A DNA stretch of 6,830 bases from Sphingomonadaceae bacterium (GTDB lineage Bacteria; Pseudomonadota; Alphaproteobacteria; Sphingomonadales; Sphingomonadaceae): positions 1 through 6,830 of the forward strand of contig JAFARM010000356.1 of assembly GCA_019245455.1 (NCBI GenBank). Reading direction: 5' to 3'. Shown here piece by piece: positions 1 to 5,549 of the stretch. The notes beneath the pieces were generated by a model that was given only the letters and a program-made list of their open reading frames with translations, searched no databases and was not told where the DNA came from. The first letter of the stretch is position 1. Each line of letters opens with the position of its first letter. The translations under genes were made by a program, and so were the position numbers.

Positions 1-70
1 AGATGATGAACAGCGGCGAGCCGATCACCGGGATCGAGAGCCGGCCGGCGAGGGCGGGGGGCAGCGACAT
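1..70 (-). CDS. Nitronate monooxygenase (2-nitropropane dioxygenase family), N-terminal fragment
   Basis: Only the first 23 codons lie in the window; the gene continues past the left edge. The peptide starts MSLPPALAGRLS and contains IPVIGSPLFII, which I recognise as the opening beta strand of FMN-dependent nitronate monooxygenases, enzymes that oxidise alkyl nitronates to carbonyl compounds and nitrite. FMN-binding and catalytic histidine positions are outside the window, so function rests on the N-terminus alone. The start is well supported: AGGAG at 79-83 lies 8 nt upstream of the ATG and overlaps the stop codon of the flavoprotein gene. The gene is therefore probably translated from the same mRNA, as the third gene of the operon. 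Another FMN TIM-barrel oxidoreductase, such as an enoyl-ACP reductase II-like enzyme, cannot be excluded. Confidence 0.72.
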   Translation of the reverse strand, partial: MSLPPALAGRLSIPVIGSPLFII

Positions 71-82
71 CGGGCAGGCTCC

Positions 83-1315
83 TCAGGCGCCGAGCAGGGA
101 TTTGAGCGGCACGCTACTGTCTGCCAGCAGCGATGGGTCGGGGGCAAGTCCCGCCAGGCCCGCCTCGACCAGCGCCTTGCCCTGGACGAAGTCGCGCGCG
201 GCGTTGATGCAGTCGAGCGCGATCACCCGCCCGGCGCGGAGATAGACGAGGCTCCACGCGCGGCTGGCGGGGTCGCCGCGAACGATCGCCGCATCGTGCC
301 CCGCCGACAGGCCGACCGTCTGCAGCTTGAGGTCGTACTGGTTCGACCAGAACCACGGCACGGCGCGGTACGGCGCGGGCTGGCAAAGGATGACGCCGGC
401 GGCGACCTTGGCCTGGTCGATCGCGTTCTGCACCGACTCCAGCCGGATGCCGGCGCGGTCGGCGTAGGGGTTGGTATGGTGCGCGCAGTCGCCGATGGCG
501 AGGACGTGCGGCAGCGAGGTGCGGCAATGGTCGTCGACCTCGACGCCGTTGGAGGTGGCAGCCCCGGCGGCGGCGAGCGCCTCGACCGCGGGGATCAGGC
601 CGATGCCGACGATCACGACCTGCGCCGGCACGCGGCCGCGGTCGGTCTCGACCCCGGCGACGCGGCCGGCTGCGGCGTCGATCGCGTCGATGCGGACGTT
701 CAGCCGCACGTCGACGCCGTGCGCGCGGTGCTCGGCCTCGTAGAAGCGGCTGACCGGCTCGCCGGCGACGCGGCCGAGGACGCGGTCCTGCGCCTCGAGC
801 ACGGTGACGCGCTTGCCCGCCTTGGACAGGACCGCGGCCGCCTCAAGGCCGATGTAGCCGCCGCCGACGATCGCCACCTCGGTCGCGCCGGCAAGGTCGG
901 CCGTCAGCCGGTCGACGTCGGCGCGGCTGCGGATGGCGTGAACGCCAAGCAGCTCTGCCCCTGGCACCGGCAGCCGCCGCGGATGGCCGCCCGCTGCCCA
1001 GATCAGCGTACCGTAACCAAGGGTCGACCCCGCCGCCGTCGTCACGCAGCGGGCGGCGGCATCGACGCCGATGACCTGTTGTCCCAGAAGCAGCGCGACG
1101 TTGCGCTCGGCCCAGAACGCCAGCGGGCGCAGCGCCAAGCGGTCGGCGGGCTTCTCGCCGGCGAGATAGTCCTTCGACAGCGGCGGGCGCTCGTAGGGCG
1201 GATCGGCCTCCTCGCCGACGATGGTGATGGAGCCGGTGAAACCACCCTGGCGCAGGCTGATCGCCGCCTGCGCGCCCGCTTGTCCGCCGCCGACGATCAG
1301 AACGTCGTGGACCAT
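83..1315 (-). CDS. FAD-dependent NAD(H):ferredoxin reductase-type flavoprotein
   Basis: A 410-aa two-dinucleotide-domain flavoprotein of the rhodocoxin/putidaredoxin reductase family. Members pass electrons from NADH through FAD to a [2Fe-2S] ferredoxin serving a P450 or ring-hydroxylating oxygenase. Visible motifs are the N-terminal FAD Rossmann GGGQAG (G9-G14), the PPYERPPLSK segment (39-48), and a second Rossmann GGGYIG (151-156) followed by a beta strand ending in E174, an acidic residue typical of NADH preference. FAD-binding AIGDC (273-277) and the C-terminal PWFWSNQYDLKLQ segment (320-332) typical of this family are also present. The ATG at 1315 lies inside the end of the asparaginase gene (19-bp overlap), with AAGGA 5 nt upstream, so translation is probably coupled. 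Longer in-frame extensions upstream are antisense-like arginine-rich sequence and are rejected. No ferredoxin or oxygenase gene is in the window, so the electron acceptor is unknown. Confidence 0.92.
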   Translation of the reverse strand: MVHDVLIVGGGQAGAQAAISLRQGGFTGSITIVGEEADPPYERPPLSKDYLAGEKPADRLALRPLAFWAERNVALLLGQQVIGVDAAARCVTTAAGSTLGYGTLIWAAGGHPRRLPVPGAELLGVHAIRSRADVDRLTADLAGATEVAIVGGGYIGLEAAAVLSKAGKRVTVLEAQDRVLGRVAGEPVSRFYEAEHRAHGVDVRLNVRIDAIDAAAGRVAGVETDRGRVPAQVVIVGIGLIPAVEALAAAGAATSNGVEVDDHCRTSLPHVLAIGDCAHHTNPYADRAGIRLESVQNAIDQAKVAAGVILCQPAPYRAVPWFWSNQYDLKLQTVGLSAGHDAAIVRGDPASRAWSLVYLRAGRVIALDCINAARDFVQGKALVEAGLAGLAPDPSLLADSSVPLKSLLGA

Positions 1316-2238
1316 GCACGTCCTTCGTCGGCGAAGATGGCGACATCGGCGGGCACCCCGTCGCCGACGAGGCCGCGGTACATCCCCGACGTGGTGAAAG
1401 TCAGCACCGGCAACCCGTCGCGGCCGATCGCGATGACGCCGCCGGCACCGCCGGCGGCGCGGATCGCCGTCAGCACCGTGCGTGCGGCCGCGCCGAGCGG
1501 CTCGCCCCCGAGCCGCACCCGCGCACCGATCTCGTGTCCGGCGACCGCGCGCAGGAAGTCCTCGCCCGATCCCGTCGCCGACACCGCGACGTGGTCGTCG
1601 GCGAAGGTGCCGGCTCCGATCACGGGTGAATCGCCGATGCGGCCCCACTTCTTGCCGGTGACGCCGCCGGTCGAGGTCGCTGCCGCCAGCCGTCCCTCCC
1701 GGTCGCGCGCCACCGCGCCGACGGTGCCGTACTTCATCGCCCGGTCGAAGGTCGCGCCGGCCTCGTGCCACTGCCGCCGGCGCTCGTCGGTCATGAACCA
1801 GTCGTTCGCCACCTGCTCCAGCCCCGTCGTCAGGGCAAAGGCATCGGCCCCGACGCCGGCGAGCATGACGTGCGGCGTCCGCTCCATGACCGCGCGGGCG
1901 AGCGCCACCGGGTGACGGGTACGGGTGACGCGGGCGACCGCACCGGCGCGGCTGCTCGCCCCGTCCATGATCGCCGCGTCGAGCTCGACCGTGCCGTCGG
2001 CGGTGAACACCGCGCCGCGCCCGGCATTGAACGACGGCGCGTCCTCCAGTGTCGCGACTGCTGCGGCGACGGCGTCGAGCGCACTGCCGCTGCCTGCCAG
2101 CACTGCCGCGCCCGCGTCGAGCGCGGCGCGCAGCCCGGCGCGCGTCGCCGCGTCGGCAGCTGCGTCGAGGTTCGCGCGCGTCATGCCACCGGCTCCGCCG
2201 TGGATGGCGAGCGACCAGGCAGGAGCGGCGGCGGGCAT
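1297..2238 (-). CDS. iaaA: Isoaspartyl peptidase / plant-type L-asparaginase (Ntn hydrolase)
   Basis: A 313-aa type-2 (EcAIII/IaaA) asparaginase. The family hydrolyses beta-aspartyl dipeptides and, more weakly, L-asparagine in the cytoplasm, after autocleavage into alpha and beta chains. The N-terminal AIHGGAGG (11-18), SFNAGRGAVF (69-78) and LDAAIMDG (86-93) are family hallmarks. The predicted autocleavage site is G171|T172 in YGTVGAVARD, giving a beta chain starting at the nucleophile T172. Substrate-site residues T190 (TSTGG), R200 and D203 (GRIGDSP) and the TGSGE segment (222-226) are in place. The ATG at 2238 fits the family N-terminus, but its only purine-rich motif, GGAG, directly abuts the ATG. 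An ATT at 2274 with AGGA 6 nt upstream would add 12 arginine-rich residues and seems less likely. It is the first gene of the minus-strand operon and overlaps the flavoprotein start by 19 bp. No promoter could be assigned. Confidence 0.93.
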   Translation of the reverse strand: MPAAAPAWSLAIHGGAGGMTRANLDAAADAATRAGLRAALDAGAAVLAGSGSALDAVAAAVATLEDAPSFNAGRGAVFTADGTVELDAAIMDGASSRAGAVARVTRTRHPVALARAVMERTPHVMLAGVGADAFALTTGLEQVANDWFMTDERRRQWHEAGATFDRAMKYGTVGAVARDREGRLAAATSTGGVTGKKWGRIGDSPVIGAGTFADDHVAVSATGSGEDFLRAVAGHEIGARVRLGGEPLGAAARTVLTAIRAAGGAGGVIAIGRDGLPVLTFTTSGMYRGLVGDGVPADVAIFADEGRAWSTTF

Positions 2239-2535
2239 CTCCGGTTGGTAGCGGCTGCGGCGGAGGCGGGCAATCCGCTGTCCTACACGCGGACGATCGG
2301 CTATGATCCGTGGGCGTGAAGGGGAGGAGCGGGTGGCGTCAGACGGATACCAAGCGGCAGGCGGCGGCAGGCGGCGCACGCGCCGCGCCGGCTGCGCGCT
2401 GGGCGGAGCGGCGGGCGTGAAAAAACCGTCACCGACGTGAACTTCGTGAACTTCGTGCCGATGCCCGCGGCCGGCCTGCATGAAAACACCGGTCGCAGTG
2501 TGAACTTCGTGTCAACTTCGGCGCCGGGTGAGCCG
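2239..2535. other. Divergent intergenic region without convincing genes
   Basis: Non-coding space between the minus-strand asparaginase operon and the plus-strand tRNA promoter. It must contain the operon's promoter, but I could not find a -35/-10 pair I would defend. It does hold a perfect 10-bp tandem duplication (GCGGCAGGCG, 2354-2373), an adjoining GC palindrome GCGGCGC-AC-GCGCCGC (2371-2386), and the GTGAACTTC repeat block described separately. Open frames crossing it are low-complexity shadows with no start signals. Confidence 0.6.
2418..2520. repeat. Two-copy imperfect 31-bp direct repeat with GTGAACTTC units
   Basis: Two equal-length copies, 2418-2448 and 2481-2511, begin TGAAAA and end GTGAACTTCGTG. 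They match at 23 of 31 positions by direct alignment and are offset by 63 bp. After the first copy the 9-mer GTGAACTTC is tandemly duplicated (2437-2445, 2446-2454). After the second a variant ending GTCAACTTC follows (2511-2519). Each 9-mer contains the small dyad GAA-C-TTC. The block is locally A/T-richer than its surroundings and lies just upstream of the tRNA promoter. Its function is unknown: it could be a dispersed genomic repeat or a protein-binding array. Confidence 0.7.
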
Positions 2536-2564
2536 TTGACCGCGGGGCGAGGGCGCGACTATAT
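2536..2564 (+). promoter_or_regulatory. Sigma70-type promoter of the tRNA-Met gene
   Basis: TTGACC at 2536-2541 and CTATAT at 2559-2564 are separated by exactly 17 bp, a near-ideal housekeeping arrangement. The predicted start is around 2571-2573, giving a leader of about 20 nt before the tRNA. The stretch after the -10 is C/G-rich, as in discriminators of stable-RNA promoters under growth-rate or stringent control (known for the class, inferred here). The -10 core is framed by a perfect 7-bp inverted repeat, GGCGCGA (2552-2558) and TCGCGCC (2564-2570). Confidence 0.8.
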
Positions 2565-2592
2565 CGCGCCTCCCGCGGCTGCGGGGCGGCCC

Positions 2593-2666
2593 GGCGGAGT
2601 AGCTCAGTTGGTTAGAGCACGGGAATCATAATCCTGGGGTCGGGGGTTCAAGTCCCTCCTCCGCTA
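2593..2666 (+). tRNA. tRNA-Met (anticodon CAT), elongator type
   Basis: All arms fold. The acceptor is 2593-2599 with 2659-2665, the D stem GCTC/GAGC (2602-2605, 2615-2618), and the anticodon stem CGGGA/TCCTG (2620-2624, 2632-2636) around loop ATCATAA with anticodon CAT at 2627-2629. The T arm is GGGGG/CCCTC around TTCAAGT (2647-2653), and the discriminator is A2666. The anticodon stem lacks the three G:C pairs of initiator tRNAs, so this is the elongator rather than fMet. A lysidine-modified tRNA-Ile2 also carries CAT, but the AATCATAATCC context is that of elongator Met. The CCA tail is not encoded (CCG follows), so a CCA-adding enzyme is needed. The top acceptor pair is G1:U72, a wobble. 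Confidence 0.93.
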
Positions 2667-2690
2667 CCGCCCGACCGGGGAGACGCACCC

Positions 2691-3626
2691 GTGACCGCCG
2701 CCGACATCGACCCCATCTTGCTCGATCTCGTCGAGCGCGATCCCGCCGCTGCCGCAGCCGCGTTCGGCGATGCCTTCGGCCGTACCGGCTTCGCCATCGT
2801 CGCCGACCACGGTATCCCTGACGATGTGGTCGTCCGCGCCATGCTGGCGACCCGCGCCCTGTTCGCCTTGCCCGACGCCGTCAAGGACCGCTACGTCGTC
2901 CCCGGTGGACGCGGGCAGCGCGGGCTGACGCCGTTCGGCACCGAGGTCGCCAAAGGTGCGACGCGCTCCGACCTGAAGGAGTTCTGGCACGTCGGGCGCG
3001 ACCTTGCCCCCGGCAATCCGCTCGGCATCGCGATGGCGACCAACCTGTGGCCGGCCGAAGTTCCGGGCTTCCGTGAGGCGGTGAGCGCATTATACTCGGC
3101 CTTCGACACGGTCGGCCAGCGCATCTTGCGCGCGATCGCGCTCCACCTCGGGCTTGCCGCCGACTTCTTCGTCGAACCGACGCGCAATGGCGATTCGATC
3201 CTGCGCCTCCTCCATTATCCGCCGGTCGAAGGACAGCCGGCAGCGACCCGTGCCGAGGCGCACGAAGACATCGACGTCATCACCTTGTTGCTCGGGGCCG
3301 AGGAAGCGGGGCTTCAGCTCCTGTCGCGCGACGGTGAGTGGCGCGATGTCGCAGCGCCGCCAGGAACGCTGGTGTGCAACATCGGCGATATGCTGGCGCG
3401 GCTGACCAATCTCCGCCTGCCCTCGACCTCGCATCGCGTCGTCAACCCGATGCCGGAGCGGGCCCGTTACGCGCGTTACTCGACGCCGTTCTTCCTGCAC
3501 TTCCGCGCCGACTATCTGATCGAGGCGCTGCCCGGTTGCTGCGGCCCCGATGATCCGCCGCCGCTGCCGCCGATCACTGCCGGCGACCTGCTCGCCGAGC
3601 GGCTGCGGGAGATCGGCTTTGCCTAA
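2691..3626 (+). CDS. 2-oxoglutarate/Fe(II)-dependent dioxygenase, isopenicillin-N-synthase-like family
   Basis: A 311-aa non-haem iron oxygenase. The N-terminal DIOX_N-type region includes AFGRTGFAIVADHGIP (28-43). The double-stranded beta-helix core carries the iron triad H191-x-D193 (HEDIDVITLL) and H248 (TSHRVVNP), then R262-x-S264 (RYSTPFF), which binds the 2-oxoglutarate carboxylate in this family. NIGDMLARLTN (230-240) is also characteristic. All key residues are present, so it should be active; the substrate cannot be read from sequence, and real isopenicillin synthesis is unlikely with no beta-lactam genes nearby. The GTG start at 2691 follows GGGGAG (2677-2682) by 8 nt. It starts only 24 bp after the tRNA with no visible terminator or separate promoter, so co-transcription with the tRNA is likely. 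It converges on a small minus-strand frame 3 bp beyond its TAA. Confidence 0.93.
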   Translation: MTAADIDPILLDLVERDPAAAAAAFGDAFGRTGFAIVADHGIPDDVVVRAMLATRALFALPDAVKDRYVVPGGRGQRGLTPFGTEVAKGATRSDLKEFWHVGRDLAPGNPLGIAMATNLWPAEVPGFREAVSALYSAFDTVGQRILRAIALHLGLAADFFVEPTRNGDSILRLLHYPPVEGQPAATRAEAHEDIDVITLLLGAEEAGLQLLSRDGEWRDVAAPPGTLVCNIGDMLARLTNLRLPSTSHRVVNPMPERARYARYSTPFFLHFRADYLIEALPGCCGPDDPPPLPPITAGDLLAERLREIGFA

Positions 3627-3629
3627 GCC

Positions 3630-3725
3630 TCAGCCACTCGCCGCTCCAGCGAGGACGTAGGCAACGACAACCCCGGCGACGACCCCGGTGACGACCCCGC
3701 CCGTCCAGACCAAAGTTCGGCGCAT
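3630..3725 (-). CDS. Putative 31-aa single-span membrane protein
   Basis: Small open frame found by reading the minus strand between truA and the dioxygenase gene. The peptide begins MRRTLVW, then one hydrophobic stretch of about 20 residues (roughly L5-G27) rich in Val, Gly and Ala, and ends AASG. Two arginines at the N-terminus followed by a hydrophobic helix suggest an N-in membrane anchor. GVVT/GVVA/GVVV form a four-residue repeat placing glycines at 10, 14 and 18 (GxxxG-like packing motif). The ATG at 3725 has GGAG (3733-3736) 7 nt upstream, better than several neighbouring genes. It lies 126 bp downstream of truA on the same strand and could be the last gene of that operon or have its own promoter. 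I recognise no family. The 12-bp repeat beneath it could also produce such a frame by chance. Confidence 0.5.
   Translation of the reverse strand: MRRTLVWTGGVVTGVVAGVVVAYVLAGAASG
3665..3700. repeat. 12-bp tandem repeat, three imperfect copies
   Basis: CGACAACCCCGG (3665-3676), CGACGACCCCGG (3677-3688) and TGACGACCCCGC (3689-3700) are consecutive. Read on the minus strand they encode the GVVx repeat of the small membrane-protein frame, so the unit length keeps the frame intact. Confidence 0.8.
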
Positions 3726-3769
3726 GGCGGCGCTCCGGATCAGTCGTCCTACCGTTTCAGTTCCGCGCA

Positions 3770-3797
3770 TGGCACGGGTTGTGCAACCTCTATGCCA
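3770..3797. promoter_or_regulatory. Nested inverted repeat upstream of the 31-aa frame
   Basis: Outer arms TGGCA (3770-3774) and TGCCA (3793-3797) enclose inner arms GGTTG (3777-3781) and CAACC (3784-3788) with a 2-nt centre. It lies 45 bp upstream of the small gene's ATG, within the probable 5' leader or promoter region. It could be an operator dyad or an RNA hairpin (GGTT/AACC with a 4-nt loop). There is no U tract, so it is not an obvious terminator. Confidence 0.4.
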
Positions 3798-3825
3798 AAG
3801 GATTGGGAACTGCTAAGATACTGGA

Positions 3826-3849
3826 AAGTAAAGTGTGCTCACTTTGCTT
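3826..3849 (-). terminator. AT-rich hairpin just after truA, possible weak terminator
   Basis: Arms AAGTAAAGTG (3826-3835) and CACTTTGCTT (3840-3849) pair over 10 positions around a 4-nt loop. One position is T/G, which is a wobble or a mismatch depending on the strand transcribed. On the minus strand the hairpin begins 2 nt after the truA stop codon and ends in a T/C-rich 3' arm. The stem is unusually AT-rich for this genome and no true U run follows, so termination would be partial. It could equally be a regulator-binding dyad for the downstream small gene. Confidence 0.4.
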
Positions 3850-3851
3850 CG

Positions 3852-4619
3852 TTAACCTAGTGTAAGGTCAGCCGACACCGGCGTGTAACACGCGGCGACG
3901 AACGTCAGCCCCTCGGGCGGCGCATTGAGGCCAAGCGCGCGACGGTCGCGCACGGCGAGCGCGACGGCAAGCTTGTCCGCCGACCAGCGACCTTCGCCGA
4001 CCAGCTTCAGGCAGCCGACCATCGCCCGCACCTGGTGGTGGAGGAACGACCGGGCCGCCGCCTCGACGACGATCGCCTCGCCGTGGCGGGCGACCTCGAG
4101 CCGGTCGAGCGTCTTGACCGGGCTCGCCGCCTGGCAGTGGACCGAGCGGAAAGTGGTGAAGTCGTGCCGGCCGACGAGCACCTGCACCGCCGCGTGCATC
4201 GCCGCCGCATCGAGCGCGATGGGAACGTGCCACGCCCGGCCGCGGTCGAGGACCAGCGGCGCGCGGCGGTTGACGACGCGGTAGCGGTACGTCCGCCGTG
4301 TGCAATCGAAGCGGGCGTGGAAGTTCGGCGCGGCCTCGACGCAATCGACGACCGCGACCGGCGCGGGCCGCAGGTGGGCGTTGACCGCGCTCATCAGGCG
4401 AAAGGCGGTCATCGGGCAGCTGAGGTCGAGGTGCGCGACTTGCCCCTCGGCATGGACGCCCGCGTCGGTGCGGCCGCAGCCGGTGACGGTCGCCGCCTCG
4501 CCGGTGGCGGCGAGCACGGCCGCCTCCAGTGCCCCCTGAACGCTCGGCCCATGGTCCTGCCGCTGCCAGCCCATGAACGGCGCGCCATCGTACTCGACCG
4601 TCAGCTTGAAGCGCGTCAT
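3852..4619 (-). CDS. truA: tRNA pseudouridine(38-40) synthase TruA
   Basis: A 255-aa enzyme converting uridines 38-40 in the anticodon arm of many tRNAs to pseudouridine. The catalytic motif [11 protein letters not shown] carries the nucleophile D52, with the conserved Tyr in [10 protein letters not shown] at Y111. Downstream [20 protein letters not shown] (151-170) and [12 protein letters not shown] (191-202) are TruA signatures. The length is slightly short of the E. coli protein (270 aa) but complete, ending with a short tail. The ATG at 4619 overlaps the fmt stop as ATGA, indicating translational coupling within a CoiA-like/fmt/truA operon. Start choice is firm because [12 protein letters not shown] is the normal N-terminal beta strand. 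Confidence 0.97.
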   Translation of the reverse strand: MTRFKLTVEYDGAPFMGWQRQDHGPSVQGALEAAVLAATGEAATVTGCGRTDAGVHAEGQVAHLDLSCPMTAFRLMSAVNAHLRPAPVAVVDCVEAAPNFHARFDCTRRTYRYRVVNRRAPLVLDRGRAWHVPIALDAAAMHAAVQVLVGRHDFTTFRSVHCQAASPVKTLDRLEVARHGEAIVVEAAARSFLHHQVRAMVGCLKLVGEGRWSADKLAVALAVRDRRALGLNAPPEGLTFVAACYTPVSADLTLG

Positions 4620-5539
4620 GCCGCCGGCTCGGGCAGCGCGAGCCGGGTGCCGGCGGGGATCGCCCAGCCGTTGAGCAGCGCTGCCGTCGCCATCGCCGGC
4701 TTGCCCGCGCGCTGGACGAGCGTCGGCCGGATCGCGCCCTCGCCGCAGGCGATCGTCATGCGCGCGTCGACGACGGTGCCCGGCACGCCGCCGCTCGCGA
4801 CGACCTCGGCTGCGAGCAGCTTCAGCCGCTCGCCGCCGATGGTGACGAACGCGCCGGGGGCCGGGTTGAAGGCGCGGATCGCCCGCTCGACCTCGACCGC
4901 CGGACGGGTCAGGTCGAGCGCGGCCTCGGCCTTGTCGACCTTGGCGGCGTAGGTCACGCCGTCCGCTGGCTGCGGCTCCGGCGTCAGCGCGTCGAGTCGG
5001 GCGAGCGCCTCGACGATCAGCCGCGCCCCCATCGCGCCGAGCTCCGCGGTCAGCTCGCCCGCGGTTTTGGCGGCGATCGGCGTCGCCTCGACAAGGAACA
5101 TCGGCCCGGTGTCGAGCCCGCGCTCCATGCCCATGATCGTCACGCCGGTGGTCGCGTCGCCCGACATGATCGCCCGCTGGATCGGTGCCGCCCCCCGCCA
5201 GCGCGGCAGCAGCGAGGCATGGATGTTGAGGCAGCCGCGCGCCGGCGCATCGAGGATCGCCGCCGGCAGGATCAGGCCGTAGGCGGCGACGACCGCCACC
5301 TCCAGCCCCAGCGCGGCGAAGGCCGCGCGGTCGGCGTCGGCCTTGAAGTTGACCGGCGTCCGCACCTCCAGGCCGAGCACCTCGGCACGGCGATGGACGG
5401 CCGACGTCTGCAGCGCCTTGCCCCGGGCCGCCGGCCGCGGCGGCTGGGTATAGACCGCCGCCACCTCGTGCCCCGCCGCGTCGAGCGCGTCGAGCGCGGG
5501 CACGGCGAAGGCCGGAGTTCCCATGAAGGCGAGGCGCAT
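4616..5539 (-). CDS. fmt: Methionyl-tRNA formyltransferase
   Basis: A 307-aa enzyme transferring formyl from 10-formyl-THF to Met-tRNAfMet for initiation. The N-terminal [16 protein letters not shown] is the canonical opening. Catalytic N105, H107 and D143 lie in [18 protein letters not shown] (104-121) and GLDTG (141-145), and [10 protein letters not shown] marks the start of the C-terminal OB-fold tRNA-binding domain. I chose the ATG at 5539 over one 36 bp upstream: the longer form adds a proline/arginine-rich dodecapeptide overlapping the preceding gene and absent from the family. GGAG lies only 3 nt from this ATG. It starts 10 bp after the CoiA-like stop and overlaps truA by 4 bp. The usual partner def (peptide deformylase), often next to fmt in bacteria, is not in the window. 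Confidence 0.97.
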   Translation of the reverse strand: MRLAFMGTPAFAVPALDALDAAGHEVAAVYTQPPRPAARGKALQTSAVHRRAEVLGLEVRTPVNFKADADRAAFAALGLEVAVVAAYGLILPAAILDAPARGCLNIHASLLPRWRGAAPIQRAIMSGDATTGVTIMGMERGLDTGPMFLVEATPIAAKTAGELTAELGAMGARLIVEALARLDALTPEPQPADGVTYAAKVDKAEAALDLTRPAVEVERAIRAFNPAPGAFVTIGGERLKLLAAEVVASGGVPGTVVDARMTIACGEGAIRPTLVQRAGKPAMATAALLNGWAIPAGTRLALPEPAA

Positions 5540-5549
5540 GGCGCTCCGG

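Noticed and set aside
296..1915. Long plus-strand open frame (539 codons) opposite the flavoprotein and asparaginase genes
   Set aside because: It is arginine/aspartate-rich low-complexity sequence with no family motif and no ribosome-binding site. Its length follows from high GC3 in the two real genes on the other strand.
2371..2386. GC palindrome GCGGCGC-AC-GCGCCGC as a terminator
   Set aside because: No T tract lies on either side and no gene ends nearby. Such GC palindromes are frequent by chance in this composition.
2420..2438. T run with a 4-bp hairpin on the minus strand, terminator-like
   Set aside because: The stem is only 4 bp with a 3-nt loop, and no minus-strand gene ends here.
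2503..2517. Near-match to the alphaproteobacterial LexA box (GAAC-N7-CAAC)
   Set aside because: One half-site base is wrong, and the neighbouring tandem copies have 5-bp spacing. It is better explained as a variant of the repeat unit, and no SOS gene follows.
2437..2631. Plus-strand frame beginning MNFVNFV and running into the tRNA
   Set aside because: It is generated by the GTGAACTTC repeat and continues through the tRNA gene, so it is not a protein gene.
3637..3653. Small hairpin CTCGC/GCGAG after the dioxygenase stop
   Set aside because: The stem is only 5 bp with no U run, and it overlaps the small membrane-protein frame. It is not credible as an intrinsic terminator.
4035..4952. Plus-strand open frame of 305 codons opposite truA and fmt
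   Set aside because: It is a shadow of two unmistakable minus-strand genes and has no recognisable domain.
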